NCBI GenBank assembly: GCA_035610365.1
Contig: CM069433.1
Coordinates: forward strand, 128,916,545 to 128,980,544
Direction: 5' to 3'
Length of the DNA: 64,000 bases
Source: Aquatica leii
Lineage: Eukaryota > Arthropoda > Insecta > Coleoptera > Lampyridae
In this document: positions 54,021 to 64,000 of the stretch, one piece after another
Layout of the letters: each line of letters starts with the position of its first letter
Position numbering within the stretch: position 1 is the first letter of the stretch
The notes under the pieces: generated by a model
The model's input: the letters and a program-made list of their open reading frames with translations, nothing else
What the model was told of the DNA's origin: nothing
Database searches by the model: none
Translations under genes and position numbers: made by a program

Positions 54021-55505
54021 TAATATAAAAACCTAGTAAGTTAAAAAAAGTAGCTTTTTCGATGATATTTTTATATCGAAAACTTTAAACGCGTATTTGT
54101 AGTTCATTAGTTTCTCTTCTATGTGAACCTAAACAAATATTAAAAAACTTACTTTTTATAATCTGTTTCTAACAAAAGAACGAAGAAATCTAAAAATTGA
54201 AATTTATTGTTTTAAAGGCTATAATTTTTTCAATTTTGCATTTTTTATTAACTTTGGAGAGTCACCTAGAGCGTATGGGTTTCTAGTTTAAGATTTTTTT
54301 TGCTTCATTGTTTTAGATATTTACAGAGAGCCGTACAGTTTAGTTTAGGTTTCTGACGGCGAGGCGGCAGATGAATCTTATTATAACTCAGCTCAATATG
54401 GCTATATTATAACATAAAAAATCGTTTTTATTAGTCAAAATGTGTACAAATATATCCTGAAAAATTTGAAAAAATTCCGCTTTATTATCATTTTGAAAAA
54501 AAACCTTAAACTTTCTTATTTTTTGGTCCAATAAACGGTTTCCCCCTTTAAGCTTTATCATTATGTTTAATGTACTCGACAAAGAATTGCCGACTCTGCT
54601 TATTGTTTGTATGGAGCATATCGGGCGGTAAAATTACATTTACTAAGAGTAGATAATGTAGAAGATTCCGGGTAGATTTTAGCATAACATTACATGACAC
54701 GGAACTTTACAAAAACTACTTGAATTTGAGACCAAAAAATGTGGACCATTGCAGACTATTTATGTATATCGTATAGACAAGTCAAGTGCACCCATTGGTA
54801 TACTTTCTACAATTTACTAAAAAAAATTGCTGCGTATTAGGGCTACCGGAGTCAAACAGCATCACAAGTCATTGTTTTCAAAGGACATCAGAGGCAGTAG
54901 AAGGCGTAGTAGTATTGTTGTAGAAACCCATGTCAAAGAAAACATCAAAAATAAAGTACAAATTTCAAAAGAAAATTTAATAGTTTGACTGAAGAGCAAT
55001 CTTCGACCTCTGAAACGTCAAACATAGACAATAAAAGCAAGCAAAGTAATAAATTCAAATTTGTCAGTGCCTGCGCTGCGGTCGGTTTCTTCATTTACAA
55101 GTGTAATATTCAATAACGTAATAAACTGCTTGTTTACAATTAACACTAATTAATGAAATGAATGAAAAAAAAAGTTACTATCTGAAATAATGAAGAAAGT
55201 GTTGCCAACGAGAAAAGTACTTCTTTTCTTTACGATCTTTGGTTGTTACTTTCCTATCAAGTACAAGGAAAAATCACTTACTATCGAGTTAGTCCTAAAA
55301 ACTAGTGAATCAAATATATTTAGAAACATAGAAACAAGTATAGTACTACGGGAAAATGGTCTGATCGCGCAAAAAAATATGGTTTGTTTTTTGCTACGTT
55401 TTCATTTACATTGTGCTAATGTATTTGTGGTTTTTCAACGTCTTGTGTTTTTAAATATTTCTTAATCACACTGTTTGAAATATTTTTTTCTGTTAGTTGT
55501 ATGTA
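54021..55505. other. Non-coding stretch
   Basis: Weak frames only (54388-54582 minus, 55190-55465 plus); nothing recognised. The part 54590-54800 is somewhat less AT-rich and may be another old insertion. Confidence 0.45.
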
Positions 55506-56976
55506 CACTACCGCTCATAAGTATTTACCCACCTCCATTTTTATACTTATTTCCGATTAATAATTTTTTCCAATAAACAGAAAATATGTGACATATATAC
55601 TAAAAACCAGAATATATATAGCTATGTATTTTAAAGAAAAATTTATTGAGGGTGCTAACACAATATAACAGTCATAAAACCCTAATTATCACTCAGGTAC
55701 GCTCAATGCAATAAATGCAAATAGTGGGAAATCGCACAATGAAAGTATTTTACAAAAATATAATACGTCTATTAACCATGTATTTTGAAGTTTTTATTAT
55801 ATTTATTTGTGGTATTAGTCAGTTTTCTTTTCGCAGTTGTGGTTGTAACATTTGTGGATAAAGTTTAGTTATTTTTACGGAAAAGTGTGCTTGCAATGCC
55901 TAAAAAATCTGAGTTATCAATGCAAACTCGTGCATTGATGATTGGTTATCATAAAAATAGCAAAAGTAACAGGAGAACAGTTGACTACAACATTAACAAA
56001 TTTCGCATAACGAATACGTTGACAAATAAAAAAAGAAGTGAAAGGCCCAAAGTAACAACACCAACAGAGGATCGTGAGATAGTAATAACTAGCAAACGAG
56101 ATAGGAAAAAAAACAGCACCGGAAATCGTCGCACAAATTAGCAAATCGCGCCGAAAACCCTTAAGCGTGGCTACCGTTAAACGAAAACTTCAAGCAGCCG
56201 GATTGCATGGAAGAATTGCTGTACGAAAACCGCTTATAAAAAAACAAAAACTTTTAAATTGGGCTCGACAGCATAAGAATTGGACCATTGAACAGGGAAA
56301 AACAGTGCTGTGGACAGATGAGTCCAAATTTGAGATTTACGGTTCACGAACACGTGTGCGCAGATCCGCAAGAGAACGGGCAAGGGAACAGTGTATTGTG
56401 CCTACAGTAAAGCATGGGGGAAGGTCTGTGATGATTTGGGGATGTTTCGGAGGTACTTTTGTAGGAGATTTGTATAAAGTAGATGGAATATTAAGAATAG
56501 AGGGTTATGAACACATCTTGGAAAACCATCCCATTCCATTAGGATTGCTTATATTTAATAAAAAAATTGTTTTTCAACATGATAATGATCCGAAACATAC
56601 CGCAAAGTTATGCCGTGATTATTTAGAAGACTTAGAAGGGGAAGGTGTAATTTCCATAATGGAGTGGCCGCCCCAAAGTCCAGACCTGAACCCGATCAAA
56701 CTTTTATGGGATGAATTAGATCGAAATGTGCGCCAATTAGCACCAACATGCTTGCAAGAAGCATAGCAACAAATATCGCCCTTAAGATTAGCAAAACTAA
56801 TAAACAGAATGCCGCGATTGTGTGCTGCAGTTATTCAAAGCAAAGACGGTTATATTGACGAATCAAAAATTTAATTAGTTTGTTGAATAAGTATGTACGA
56901 TTCTGAAGAATGTAGTTTGTTTGCATTTATTTTGTAGTGTTTTATTTTCTTGTCAAATAATTTTTTCGCGGTAGTG
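55506..56976 (+). mobile_element. Tc1-like DNA transposon
   Basis: 1471 bp flanked by TA on each side (55504-55505 and 56977-56978). The left end CACTACCGCTCATAAGTATT and the reversed right end CACTACCGCGAAAAAATTAT form imperfect TIRs of about 25 bases. The CAxTACCGC start is typical of Tc1 elements. It contains one transposase pseudogene with only three or so lesions, so it is a fairly young corpse. Confidence 0.9.
55896..56874 (+). pseudogene. Tc1-like transposase with lost catalytic Glu
   Basis: ATG at 55896 gives MPKKSELSMQTRALMIGYHK, a helix-turn-helix start. The frame shifts at an A8 run (56106-56113) and continues as IVAQISKSRRKPLSVATVKR, then GLHGRIAVRKPLIKKQK and NWTIEQGKTVLWTDESKFEI (first Asp), HGGRSVMIWGCF, IVFQHDNDPKHTAKLCRDYL (second Asp) and WPPQSPDLNPIKLLWDELDR. 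The family has NPIE at the last site; here codon 56698-56700 is AAA, Lys, so the third catalytic residue of the DDE triad is gone. A TAG at 56764-56766 replaces a conserved Trp codon, after which the frame continues to its natural TAA at 56872. Three separate inactivating changes. Confidence 0.9.
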
Positions 56977-56978
56977 TA

Positions 56979-57466
56979 CGTGGTTGGGACTTTAGAATGT
57001 GTTACAAGTAGGATTCTTAAAAAGAAAAAAAATTAGTCTGAAACTAAAAACTACAGTTAATTTATTGCAATTGGCTTTTCCGACACTTCATTGTATACCT
57101 GCTGCATTTTAAAATTTAAGAATCAATAGTTTTTCTAATTTTATTTTATATAACGTATAAATTGAAGTGTATCGTATATTAATTCATTTAAATTTAAAAT
57201 TGTACATACCTTCAAGAATAGCTCTGATATATTAACGTTTGTATTTTGTTAATTCATAATTTTCATAATTACAGCAAACGCAATTTATATTGCTCAGTCT
57301 TAAAGATTTAAAAAATTATTTAGACGTAATAAGATTTATTGAATTATAATAATAATGATGATGTATTGAAGTTGTTTGTGAAATTCAATATATAAAAATA
57401 AAAAATAAAACAATTTTGGACTAAGGTGAACTTACGGAAATATTTATTTACAGCAACATCTATCCA
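56979..57466. other. Non-coding gap
   Basis: AT-rich; no feature recognised before the exon-like frame. Confidence 0.45.
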
Positions 57467-57668
57467 TTTACTTCAAACCTATTGGAAAAAAATATTTATA
57501 ATGTTACCCCCAAACTTTATTAAACATTTAGATCGCGTTTTTGAAGGGATAACTGATAAAGAAGAAAACGTTAAAATAAATTTAGTGATAAGAAATTTGC
57601 CTAAGATATACAAAACTAAACTTGAATCTTTAAGAAGTGAACTTTTTATTTTACTACTGTTCATTTGA
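57467..57668 (+). other. Exon-like open frame 1
   Basis: After a good acceptor (TATTTATTTACAG ending at 57466) the frame reads SIHLLQTYWKKIFIMLPPNF, then FEGITDKEENVKINLVIRNL and PKIYKTKLESLRSE to a stop at 57668. The balanced amino acid use and absence of transposon motifs suggest a host exon. I do not recognise the protein. A possible donor, GTGAAC, lies at 57638. Confidence 0.3.
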
Positions 57669-58680
57669 GATATCTGTCACAAATTCTTAGATGCAAAATA
57701 TAAACATGTACACAGCCAAATCATAAAAAAATGATCTTTTAAATGCAATATTAATGTCGATGTTAACAAATAAATTAAAATGATCTAAACAATTAAAAAA
57801 TTTAACTACAACTAATTTATATCAAATAATAGTTGTTAAGAAACCAATTTAACTTTTAATTAAAAATGATGAGTTCCTGAAATATACTAAAATGTATTGG
57901 TATTGAAACCCAACAAGAAAATGTTTTTAGTTTACTATAAGTTGAATTACACGTATAATTTTTAATTATAATATTTAATTAAATGTATTGGCGTTATAAA
58001 TTATATTAGTTTATCAAAATAATCAGTTATGTAAAAACAGAAATTTTTAGGAAACGTGTAATTTGTACAAATATGATTACCTATAAATTTTATTTAAGTT
58101 TGCGTGATGGCAATACATTTGGTATATATTTATTATTGTAAAAACAGCGTGTGTTTATGATTCTTTTATTGTGAAAATTAAATTACAATTTTCAAAAAGT
58201 AATCTATATTACATCTAAAGTTACAGCTTATAAACAAATCAAAGTTAACAATAATTGTACCTTTTTAAACTTTTGATTATAGCAATGCTATTAAATGTTT
58301 ATGATTTTATAGGACTACACTGTTGTAATTGACATGTAATAGAATTTACATGGGATTTATTTTTATTATAAGCAGACCACTTGTATTGACTACAAATTTT
58401 ATTGTTAAAATAAGTAGTTTATGACAGCGACTAAAATATAAGGTGCAAAATTAAAACGACAATCTTAAAATTAAACAGCTAACTTATATTGAATGTTCAA
58501 GGGTTTAAATTACCGAATTAACATCAATCACGCAAACAGTCGTGTGTGCAATTTGTTCGAATAATAAATCAATGGGTTTCGTTGACCTATATTATGTAAC
58601 TATAATTAACATATTTTTATATTTATGTTAACTGATAGCTATTGTATAAAAATTTAAGGAAAATGTATTTTATATACAGG

Positions 58681-58888
58681 AGTGCATAAATCATGTTATT
58701 TATCGCTAAACATCAACACAAAAACACTTAAGCAAACCAGTCCTAGTAAAATATTTTATGTTCTACACAATATATCTTCAAAAATAGATGCTTTGTCTTT
58801 ACAAAGCGTAATGCGTACTACTTTTTCTTTAGTAATGGCTTCATTACAACAGTGTTTTAAAGCTAAGAATTATGTTGCTTTTTGTTGA
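58681..58888 (+). other. Exon-like open frame 2 (terminal)
   Basis: Follows an acceptor TTTTATATACAG (ending 58680) and reads HKSCYLSLNINTKTLKQTSP, then SSKIDALSLQSVMRTTFSLV and FKAKNYVAFC to a TGA. It could be the last exon of the same gene as the 57.5-kb frame, 1 kb upstream. Function unknown. Confidence 0.3.
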
Positions 58889-59604
58889 TTACTTACACTG
58901 TACATTTGAATTAAGATCTTACATTAGCTAAACGTCAGTCAATTCTAAAGGTTACTAATTTTGTGTATAAATTTTTTCACGTTCATAAAATATAGTTTAT
59001 AATAATTTTTCCAATTTACCAATGTTTAAGAACGTATAATCACTAGAAAAAAATAAACAAGAAACAAAAATTGGAACTATAGACTATATATTGAATATAA
59101 CCAATTCATAAATAACAGTAGAATTTATAATTAAAATTGTTTGTGTATTTATTGACCAAATTAAACCTTTTTATGGAGTAAGTATATAAAATGATTGAGC
59201 AAAACTCACTTAGAAGAAACAAAATTACAATTATTTAAAATTTGTACAAGAATATAATAATAATGTTACCAGTAAAATTATTATGTTAAGTTTTAAGATA
59301 AAAACAGAGAGAAGAAAATAAAAAATTAAAGTCTAATACTGTTCATAATAATTTATGTATAACTTTACATAAAAGCACATTAACAATTAAACAAGTAAAC
59401 AAGACCAAAAATATAAACAATTAGAAACTAAACAATAGTTAAATTATTTGAAAAATAATAACGGTAAATTATTATGGATTTTAAATAGTAATTATAATAA
59501 TGTAATTTCGACAATAACGTGTTTTTTAAAATGTCTTTTGCCTTTTTAATAGGTATTTATTGAAATTTAGAAAAGATTATCAAAAAGTATCCATTTTGAA
59601 ACAC
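58889..59604. other. AT-rich non-coding gap
   Basis: Nothing recognised. Confidence 0.5.
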
Positions 59605-60060
59605 ATGTACAAATTTCTTTATAAAAAAGTATTAAAAGCTGAAGAAAATATTGCTCTTTTTCGAGAACGTTCGTTTCCTTTCATTGGATGCATGACCAAG
59701 AAATCTTTGAAACGCCTTATTTGAAATTAAAATAAAAGAATATTGCAATAGTATATTGCATTACAAAGAACCTGAATGAAGGGTTTGGTAAAACTGATAT
59801 TTGAAAAATTGACAAGAATTTTACAAAAAAGTAAATTTTTCGAGATAAATTGATTTTGGTTCTTTTGCAATAAACAACAAGGTTAGTTTAATGGAAATTA
59901 AAAAATCTTTGATTAGGTCCTGCCTACCCTAATAACAAATAAGCGCGTATAGTTTTAGTTTGATTGGTGCAAACGTTTTAAAAAAACTTTGGTCACAGTA
60001 ACCGTATGTTAAAAACACAGTCTGGCATCTTAGGTTACCACTTTGTAAGTCATGCTTACC
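59605..60060 (+). repeat. Dispersed direct repeat, copy 1
   Basis: About 450 bases matching 63110-63556 in the same orientation: ATATTGCT start, GCTTATTTGA-like segments, TTGACAAGAATTTTAC, TTCTTTTGCAATAAACAA, GGTCCTGCCTA and GTTTTAAAAAAACTT are shared, with many substitutions between. Confidence 0.85.
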
Positions 60061-60199
60061 GTGGTAACGGTAGTGCTAACTTGTTTTCACGCGATTTAAT
60101 TTTGTATGTGTAACATAAATTCGTTAAAAACAGTTATCGTGAATTCAGTACATGCGCTGTGCTGTGCTTAAAAGTGTAAAGCCTGGTTAGTTGTGTTGC

Positions 60200-60561
60200 T
60201 TGTGGATGATTAAAAACGGAGGTACTGTAAGTGATGTCCCAATTTAAGTTATTAAAAATTATTGTTTCAATAATAGAACCAAATAATCCAAATTGTACGA
60301 AGCTCATAAGATGACCCTTAAGTATGATCATCAAGTTTTAAGACCACCATATCACTGCATTTTAACCCCATCGAAAACATTTAGGGAATAACAAAAACGT
60401 ATTATAACAAACATATTGGATATTGGTTTTTCATACTGACGAAAAAATTTTAAAGTGATGGAACCGAGATAAAGTTGTGGATATTAAAAATATTGCACCA
60501 TTAATAATAACTTTAGAGACAGTAGTTCAGAAGATGAACATGAATCTGAATCAGAAAACTA
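60200..60561 (+). pseudogene. IS630-type (DDE_3) transposase C-terminal relic
   Basis: Reads KLYEAHK (about 60296), LRPPYHCILTPSKTFRE (about 60338-60390), where the family has LPPYHCxxNPIEL, so Asn, Ile and the catalytic Glu are altered or shifted; then KNIAPL and a tail FRDSSSEDEHESESEN that ends at a TAA at 60559. The acidic SSSEDE tail is a common end of insect DDE_3 transposases. Several stops; only the last quarter of the protein is present. Confidence 0.6.
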
Positions 60562-61195
60562 ACAGATATTTAATTGTATTATGGAAGTAACAAGTTGTAT
60601 CTAATATTTAAATTGAACCGTCTTTTTTAATGTAACTTCTTATGGGAATGTGTCATTTATTAAGAATAGTTAAGTTAAGCCGTTGCTATTACGAGTTTGA
60701 TATCAGTATGCATTTTGTGAATGTGTGCTATGAATCGCTTAATTAAGCTGATCAAGTCGATTGTATAAACAAATATAAAGACTGAATAAATGCAAGTGAT
60801 TTGATACTACCAGCACATTTTAGCATATGTTTTATATATAGGTCGATTTTTTTAGGCAAATCGCAGCAAACTGCACAAGTCTCCAAAGAAATTATCTGGA
60901 ACAATGAAAAAGTCTTTTGCAAATTTGGAAAGTCGATTTTCTGACTAACACATATGCGTTCATTTGTCTATAAAAATTGTAATTGTTTATCAAACTCAAA
61001 AATCGCGTGTACTTCTGTAGATAATTTTATAAAACATAACCATAGTTTTCAGTCAATCGGATAGAAATTACTCGAGTTCTACTCTGCTAACAGTTTTTAA
61101 AAACATGGTTTTGAGAAAAACACGTTTAAAGTTTCACAATGTGTTTGCTACATGAAATTTTTAAGATACAGGCTTGCTATTTTGTTTTCTTTACT
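60562..61195. other. Non-coding gap
   Basis: Nothing recognised between the IS630 and Mutator-like relics. Confidence 0.45.
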
Positions 61196-62020
61196 TTGAT
61201 ATCCCTGCACCATATAACTGGCCTTCTGCGTTGATTTGATTCCTCTCAATTTTTTTCTTGCTGATTTAGCATCATGACAACTAGTTTTGGGCGGCATCAG
61301 TCAGTGTGCGTTTGGCAAGCTCGGTCCAAAATAGTTTCCAAGCAAAAATTGAAACATTGACAACCAACAGAATGCCAAGTACATCCATAACCTTCATTAT
61401 ACTAAATAATCCGTCGCTAAATGTAAGAATCGCAATATTTGTAGCAATGTCCGCTATCCTCTTTTTGCTTCAAATGGTTTTCGGATGCATTCTAATTTTA
61501 GGCGAATCCTCCTAAGCAACGAAACAAAAGGTCATCTGAAATCAGGTTGTTGTAAATTGGTTTAATGGCGTTGGAAACATCGTCGTGCATTACAGGATTG
61601 TATGTATATTTATTGATAATACTTGAAATTGGCGCTTGATGCTAAAAGCACCACGACGTTATTTGAGTCGGATATTTATTGTGTTGCGGGTTGTCGTCCG
61701 TTAAAATCTTGTGGTCTAATGTTGCATGAATATCCGGATTTGTTCTGATTGCAAGGCCCTATAAATAGACAATTCATGTATGAGTTTGCCAGTCAATTTG
61801 CCACGGTCTCCAAGACCTTTAGTTTTTTTTTTTTTTTAATTTTTTAGTCGAGCACGGTATGGCTTGGCACTAATAATACCTTTGTCGGTTTTAGAATTGC
61901 CGTCACCAATGTAGCTACCGTACTTAACGTTGTACAGATTGTTGACGCATTTCAGTAACCGCGTTAACCTCCATCTTCCCCGCTGATCCGGTATAATTAC
62001 TTTGGCATTCCAATTGATTA
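61196..62020 (-). pseudogene. Mutator-like (GHVEKR/TQN) transposase relic, copy B
   Basis: Minus-strand landmarks in order: YTGSAGKMEVNAVTEMRQQS (about 61995), KYGSYIGDGNSKT (about 61925), GKLTGKLIHELSIY (about 61810), PDIHATLDHKIL-like residues, AIKPIYNNLISDDLLFRCLG (about 61570), a broken TQNxNES site with two stops, ADIATNIAILTFSDGLFSIM and KVMDVLGILL (about 61440), ending LYGAGI at about 61210. The GDGNSKT Asp corresponds to GDGDSKTF in copy A. Too diverged from copy A to be a recent duplicate. Confidence 0.65.
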
Positions 62021-62521
62021 GTTTATCATTTAGAAGCGCTCTGACTTACTACAAAAATTTGTCTTTTACCAGCACATTTTTTTTTCAAAAATGGTTAACA
62101 TTATTCTTGACATGCCATTAAAGTCAATAAAAATTATCTTTTGAAATTCAGACTAGATCGTCAAAAATTGTAGTTGTCACTTGGTTCCATTCGTAGTATA
62201 AAATGGCGTTTTGGATTCATCGTATCAATCCAATATCGCATTGAAATTTCGTAATTATTGGAAACAGACACCCATTAAAATATATCGTATAGCATAAATG
62301 GAAGTCGCCATTATCGCTATAAATAGTTATAAAGTCGCAGATGTTGTAAATTATTGTATTGTAGTAGAAAAAAAATCTTTCCGAATTTGACATTGTTAAC
62401 TACCGCATACATAGGTATGAATTTTGTTGTTTCGTTAGTTTAGATAAGCTCCGAAGAATGCACATTGATTGAATTTCTTCACTATCGGCACCGTTAGAGT
62501 TTAACTGGAAAATAATAAAAG

Positions 62522-62645
62522 CTTTTATTGTAGAACAGAGCACTCGTTGTAAAATTGTAATATTAGTTATATCGTTTGTTGTAAAACAAAGCATTTGTAG
62601 TAGAATCGTAATATTTTTACCCATTGTTGTAAAACAAAGTATCAT
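62522..62645 (+). repeat. Imperfect ~50-bp tandem repeat
   Basis: Units built on TTGTAAAACAAAGCAT and GTAGAATCGTAATATT recur about 2.5 times (62527, 62576, 62627) with substitutions. A minus-strand open frame (62400-62663) across it is a by-product of the repeat. Confidence 0.65.
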
Positions 62646-63109
62646 AATTACATGGTAATTCAAAAGACATAGATTTTATATTTACATCATAAAGATCGAA
62701 ATATCATTATCATTAAGACTTTGTAAATAAATTAGTTTCATAAGAATGTAAAAAACAGATCTGATGTTATTTGAATATAGAATTATTAAGTATTAGTTTA
62801 TTCATTTAAGCGATTATAATTTAGTTATATTGCATTTATATAAACTTTGTAAATAATTATATTGTTACATTATATATTTGGTATGATTTAATTCTTTCGT
62901 TGTTTTATTAAATTTGTGCACTTAAATAATAGATTTGTTTACTTAATTGTGTTTTATATTTTGACACCAAAATCGAATGCACAAATATTAGCAAAAGTTA
63001 ATAGTGAACTGTTACTCGAAGCTGTGAATTCCCCTATATTTAGTCTAAATGTTCAATGATCGAAGCTTTTCGTATAGAATAATAAGTAACGATGTTATTC
63101 TTAGTATCA
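62646..63109. other. AT-rich non-coding gap
   Basis: Nothing recognised. Confidence 0.5.
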
Positions 63110-63556
63110 ATGTACCAATTTATACATGATCAAATATTAATAGAACAATGAGATATTGCTTTTCTCCGCGAATGCTTTTTGTATTACTTGCGTTGACCAA
63201 GATATCTTTAAAGCGGCTTATTTGAGATTAAAATAAAAGCATTGCGTTAGTATATTGTGTTACAAAAGGCTTGAACGAAGGAATTAATAAAATTTTAATA
63301 TTTAAGAAAATGACAAGAATTTTACCAAAAAGGCAATTTTTAAATTTAAACTGATTTTCGTTCTTTTGCAATAAACAAGGAAATTTTAACCAAAATAAAA
63401 AAAATATTGTTCAGGTCCTGCCTATTGTAATAAGAAGTAAGCACATAAAATTTTAATTTGTTTGGTGCAATCGTTTTTAAAAAAACTTCACCGAAACCGT
63501 ATTTGAAAAAAAACTGCAGTTTAGAAATAATCACATTTAAAGTTTTATGCTTATAG
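63110..63556 (+). repeat. Dispersed direct repeat, copy 2
   Basis: Same-orientation partner of 59605-60060, about 3.5 kb away. Non-coding, AT-rich, moderately diverged. Confidence 0.85.
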
Positions 63557-64000
63557 TATTCATAGTTATTCTAGATCAGGGCCATAAAAAGTCTCGCTTG
63601 CATTTGAGTCGCCTTCACAACGTCGAGTTGGTGTTGTCTGAGCCATCGTTTGTTCTCTAGTACACACGTGCGCGTTGCTCAACAATTGTAACTCCTGTCT
63701 CGTCATTTTATGTAATGTTATCTTCAAAAGCGTTATGCTTACTTTATTAAAAATACTAGTAAATGTGTGCAGCTTTAAGAGGAAGTGCACTACCCAAAAG
63801 ACTCTTTGTGCTGATTCTTAAAAATGACTTCGTTATAGCTTTCGCGCAACCGAATGCTCCTTGGCTTTTACACAAGCCAATTTTTCTGATGAAACCTAGT
63901 TTTCCTGTATTTATTGGTGCAAATTTAATATTACCGTCACATGTTTTGCATAAACTGTGAAACACTAAAAAATAATTGAATAAAACTGTCTTTGAAAATA
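63557..64000. other. Unassigned, less AT-rich sequence at window end
   Basis: Overlapping short frames on both strands (63566-63790 minus, 63756-63965 minus, 63763-63960 plus) without a family signature. Confidence 0.4.

Noticed and set aside
62400..62663. 87-codon minus frame with repeated residues
   Set aside because: It is a translation of the imperfect 50-bp tandem repeat.
1..64000. tRNA, rRNA, CRISPR arrays or prokaryotic operons
   Set aside because: None visible on reading. The sequence is a transposon-rich eukaryotic region, so bacterial defence-type systems are not expected.

Overview
The window is AT-rich nuclear DNA from a metazoan, most likely an insect. The evidence is the strong A/T bias, long stretches without open frames, intron-like acceptor sites, and a dense load of DNA transposons and retroelements whose protein families are typical of arthropods. 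I see no rRNA, tRNA, CRISPR array, operon or prokaryotic signal. No confidently identifiable host gene is present; the best candidates are two small exon-like frames at 57.5 and 58.7 kb.

Layout. 1-1.6 kb: hAT-like (TTF/ZMYM1-type) transposase relic. 1.77-3.94 kb: complete but broken pogo/Tigger element with TIRs, TA flanks and subterminal motif arrays. 8.4-8.7 kb: gypsy reverse transcriptase relic. 8.9-9.2 kb: large inverted repeat related to Penelope-type ends. 9.8-18.7 kb: near-intact Ty3/gypsy retrotransposon on the minus strand, with two almost identical 1.82-kb LTRs, an ACTG duplication, PPT, gag, pol, and a very clear -1 frameshift signal. 21.6-23.1 kb: Copia relic. 23.1-23.7 kb: piggyBac relic. 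24.2-25.5 and 38.6-39.1 kb: two relics of an insect repetitive transposase-like family (SDNC-QNKN family). 25.7-29.7 kb: probable old gypsy LTR interrupted by a second pogo element. 33-35.6 kb: DNA transposon with hairpin-bearing TIRs coding for a repetitive D-FSENY/FSDG/SHGKG protein, lying against a third pogo relic (35.6-36.15 kb). 36.65 and 39.6-40.2 kb: Penelope-like fragments. 40.6-47.1 kb: a two-gene transposon (YqaJ-type nuclease plus DDE_Tnp_4 transposase, ISL2EU-like) split by a young LTR element that carries only gag and protease. 52.8-54.0 and 61.2-62.0 kb: two relics of a Mutator-like (GHVEKR/TQN) transposase. 55.5-57.0 kb: Tc1-like element with a mutated catalytic glutamate. 60.2 kb: IS630-type relic. 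59.6 and 63.1 kb: a 0.45-kb dispersed direct repeat.

How it works together. This is a nest of transposon insertions of different ages rather than a functional gene cluster. The only element that looks capable of its own activity is the 9.8-18.7 kb gypsy element. The gag-protease LTR element at 41-45.7 kb is intact and young but has no reverse transcriptase or integrase, so it must have been moved by another element's enzymes. All DNA transposases here carry frameshifts, stops or lost catalytic residues. Most points of interest are structural: the frameshift signal, nested insertions with matching target duplications, iterated transposase-site-like motifs, and palindromic termini.
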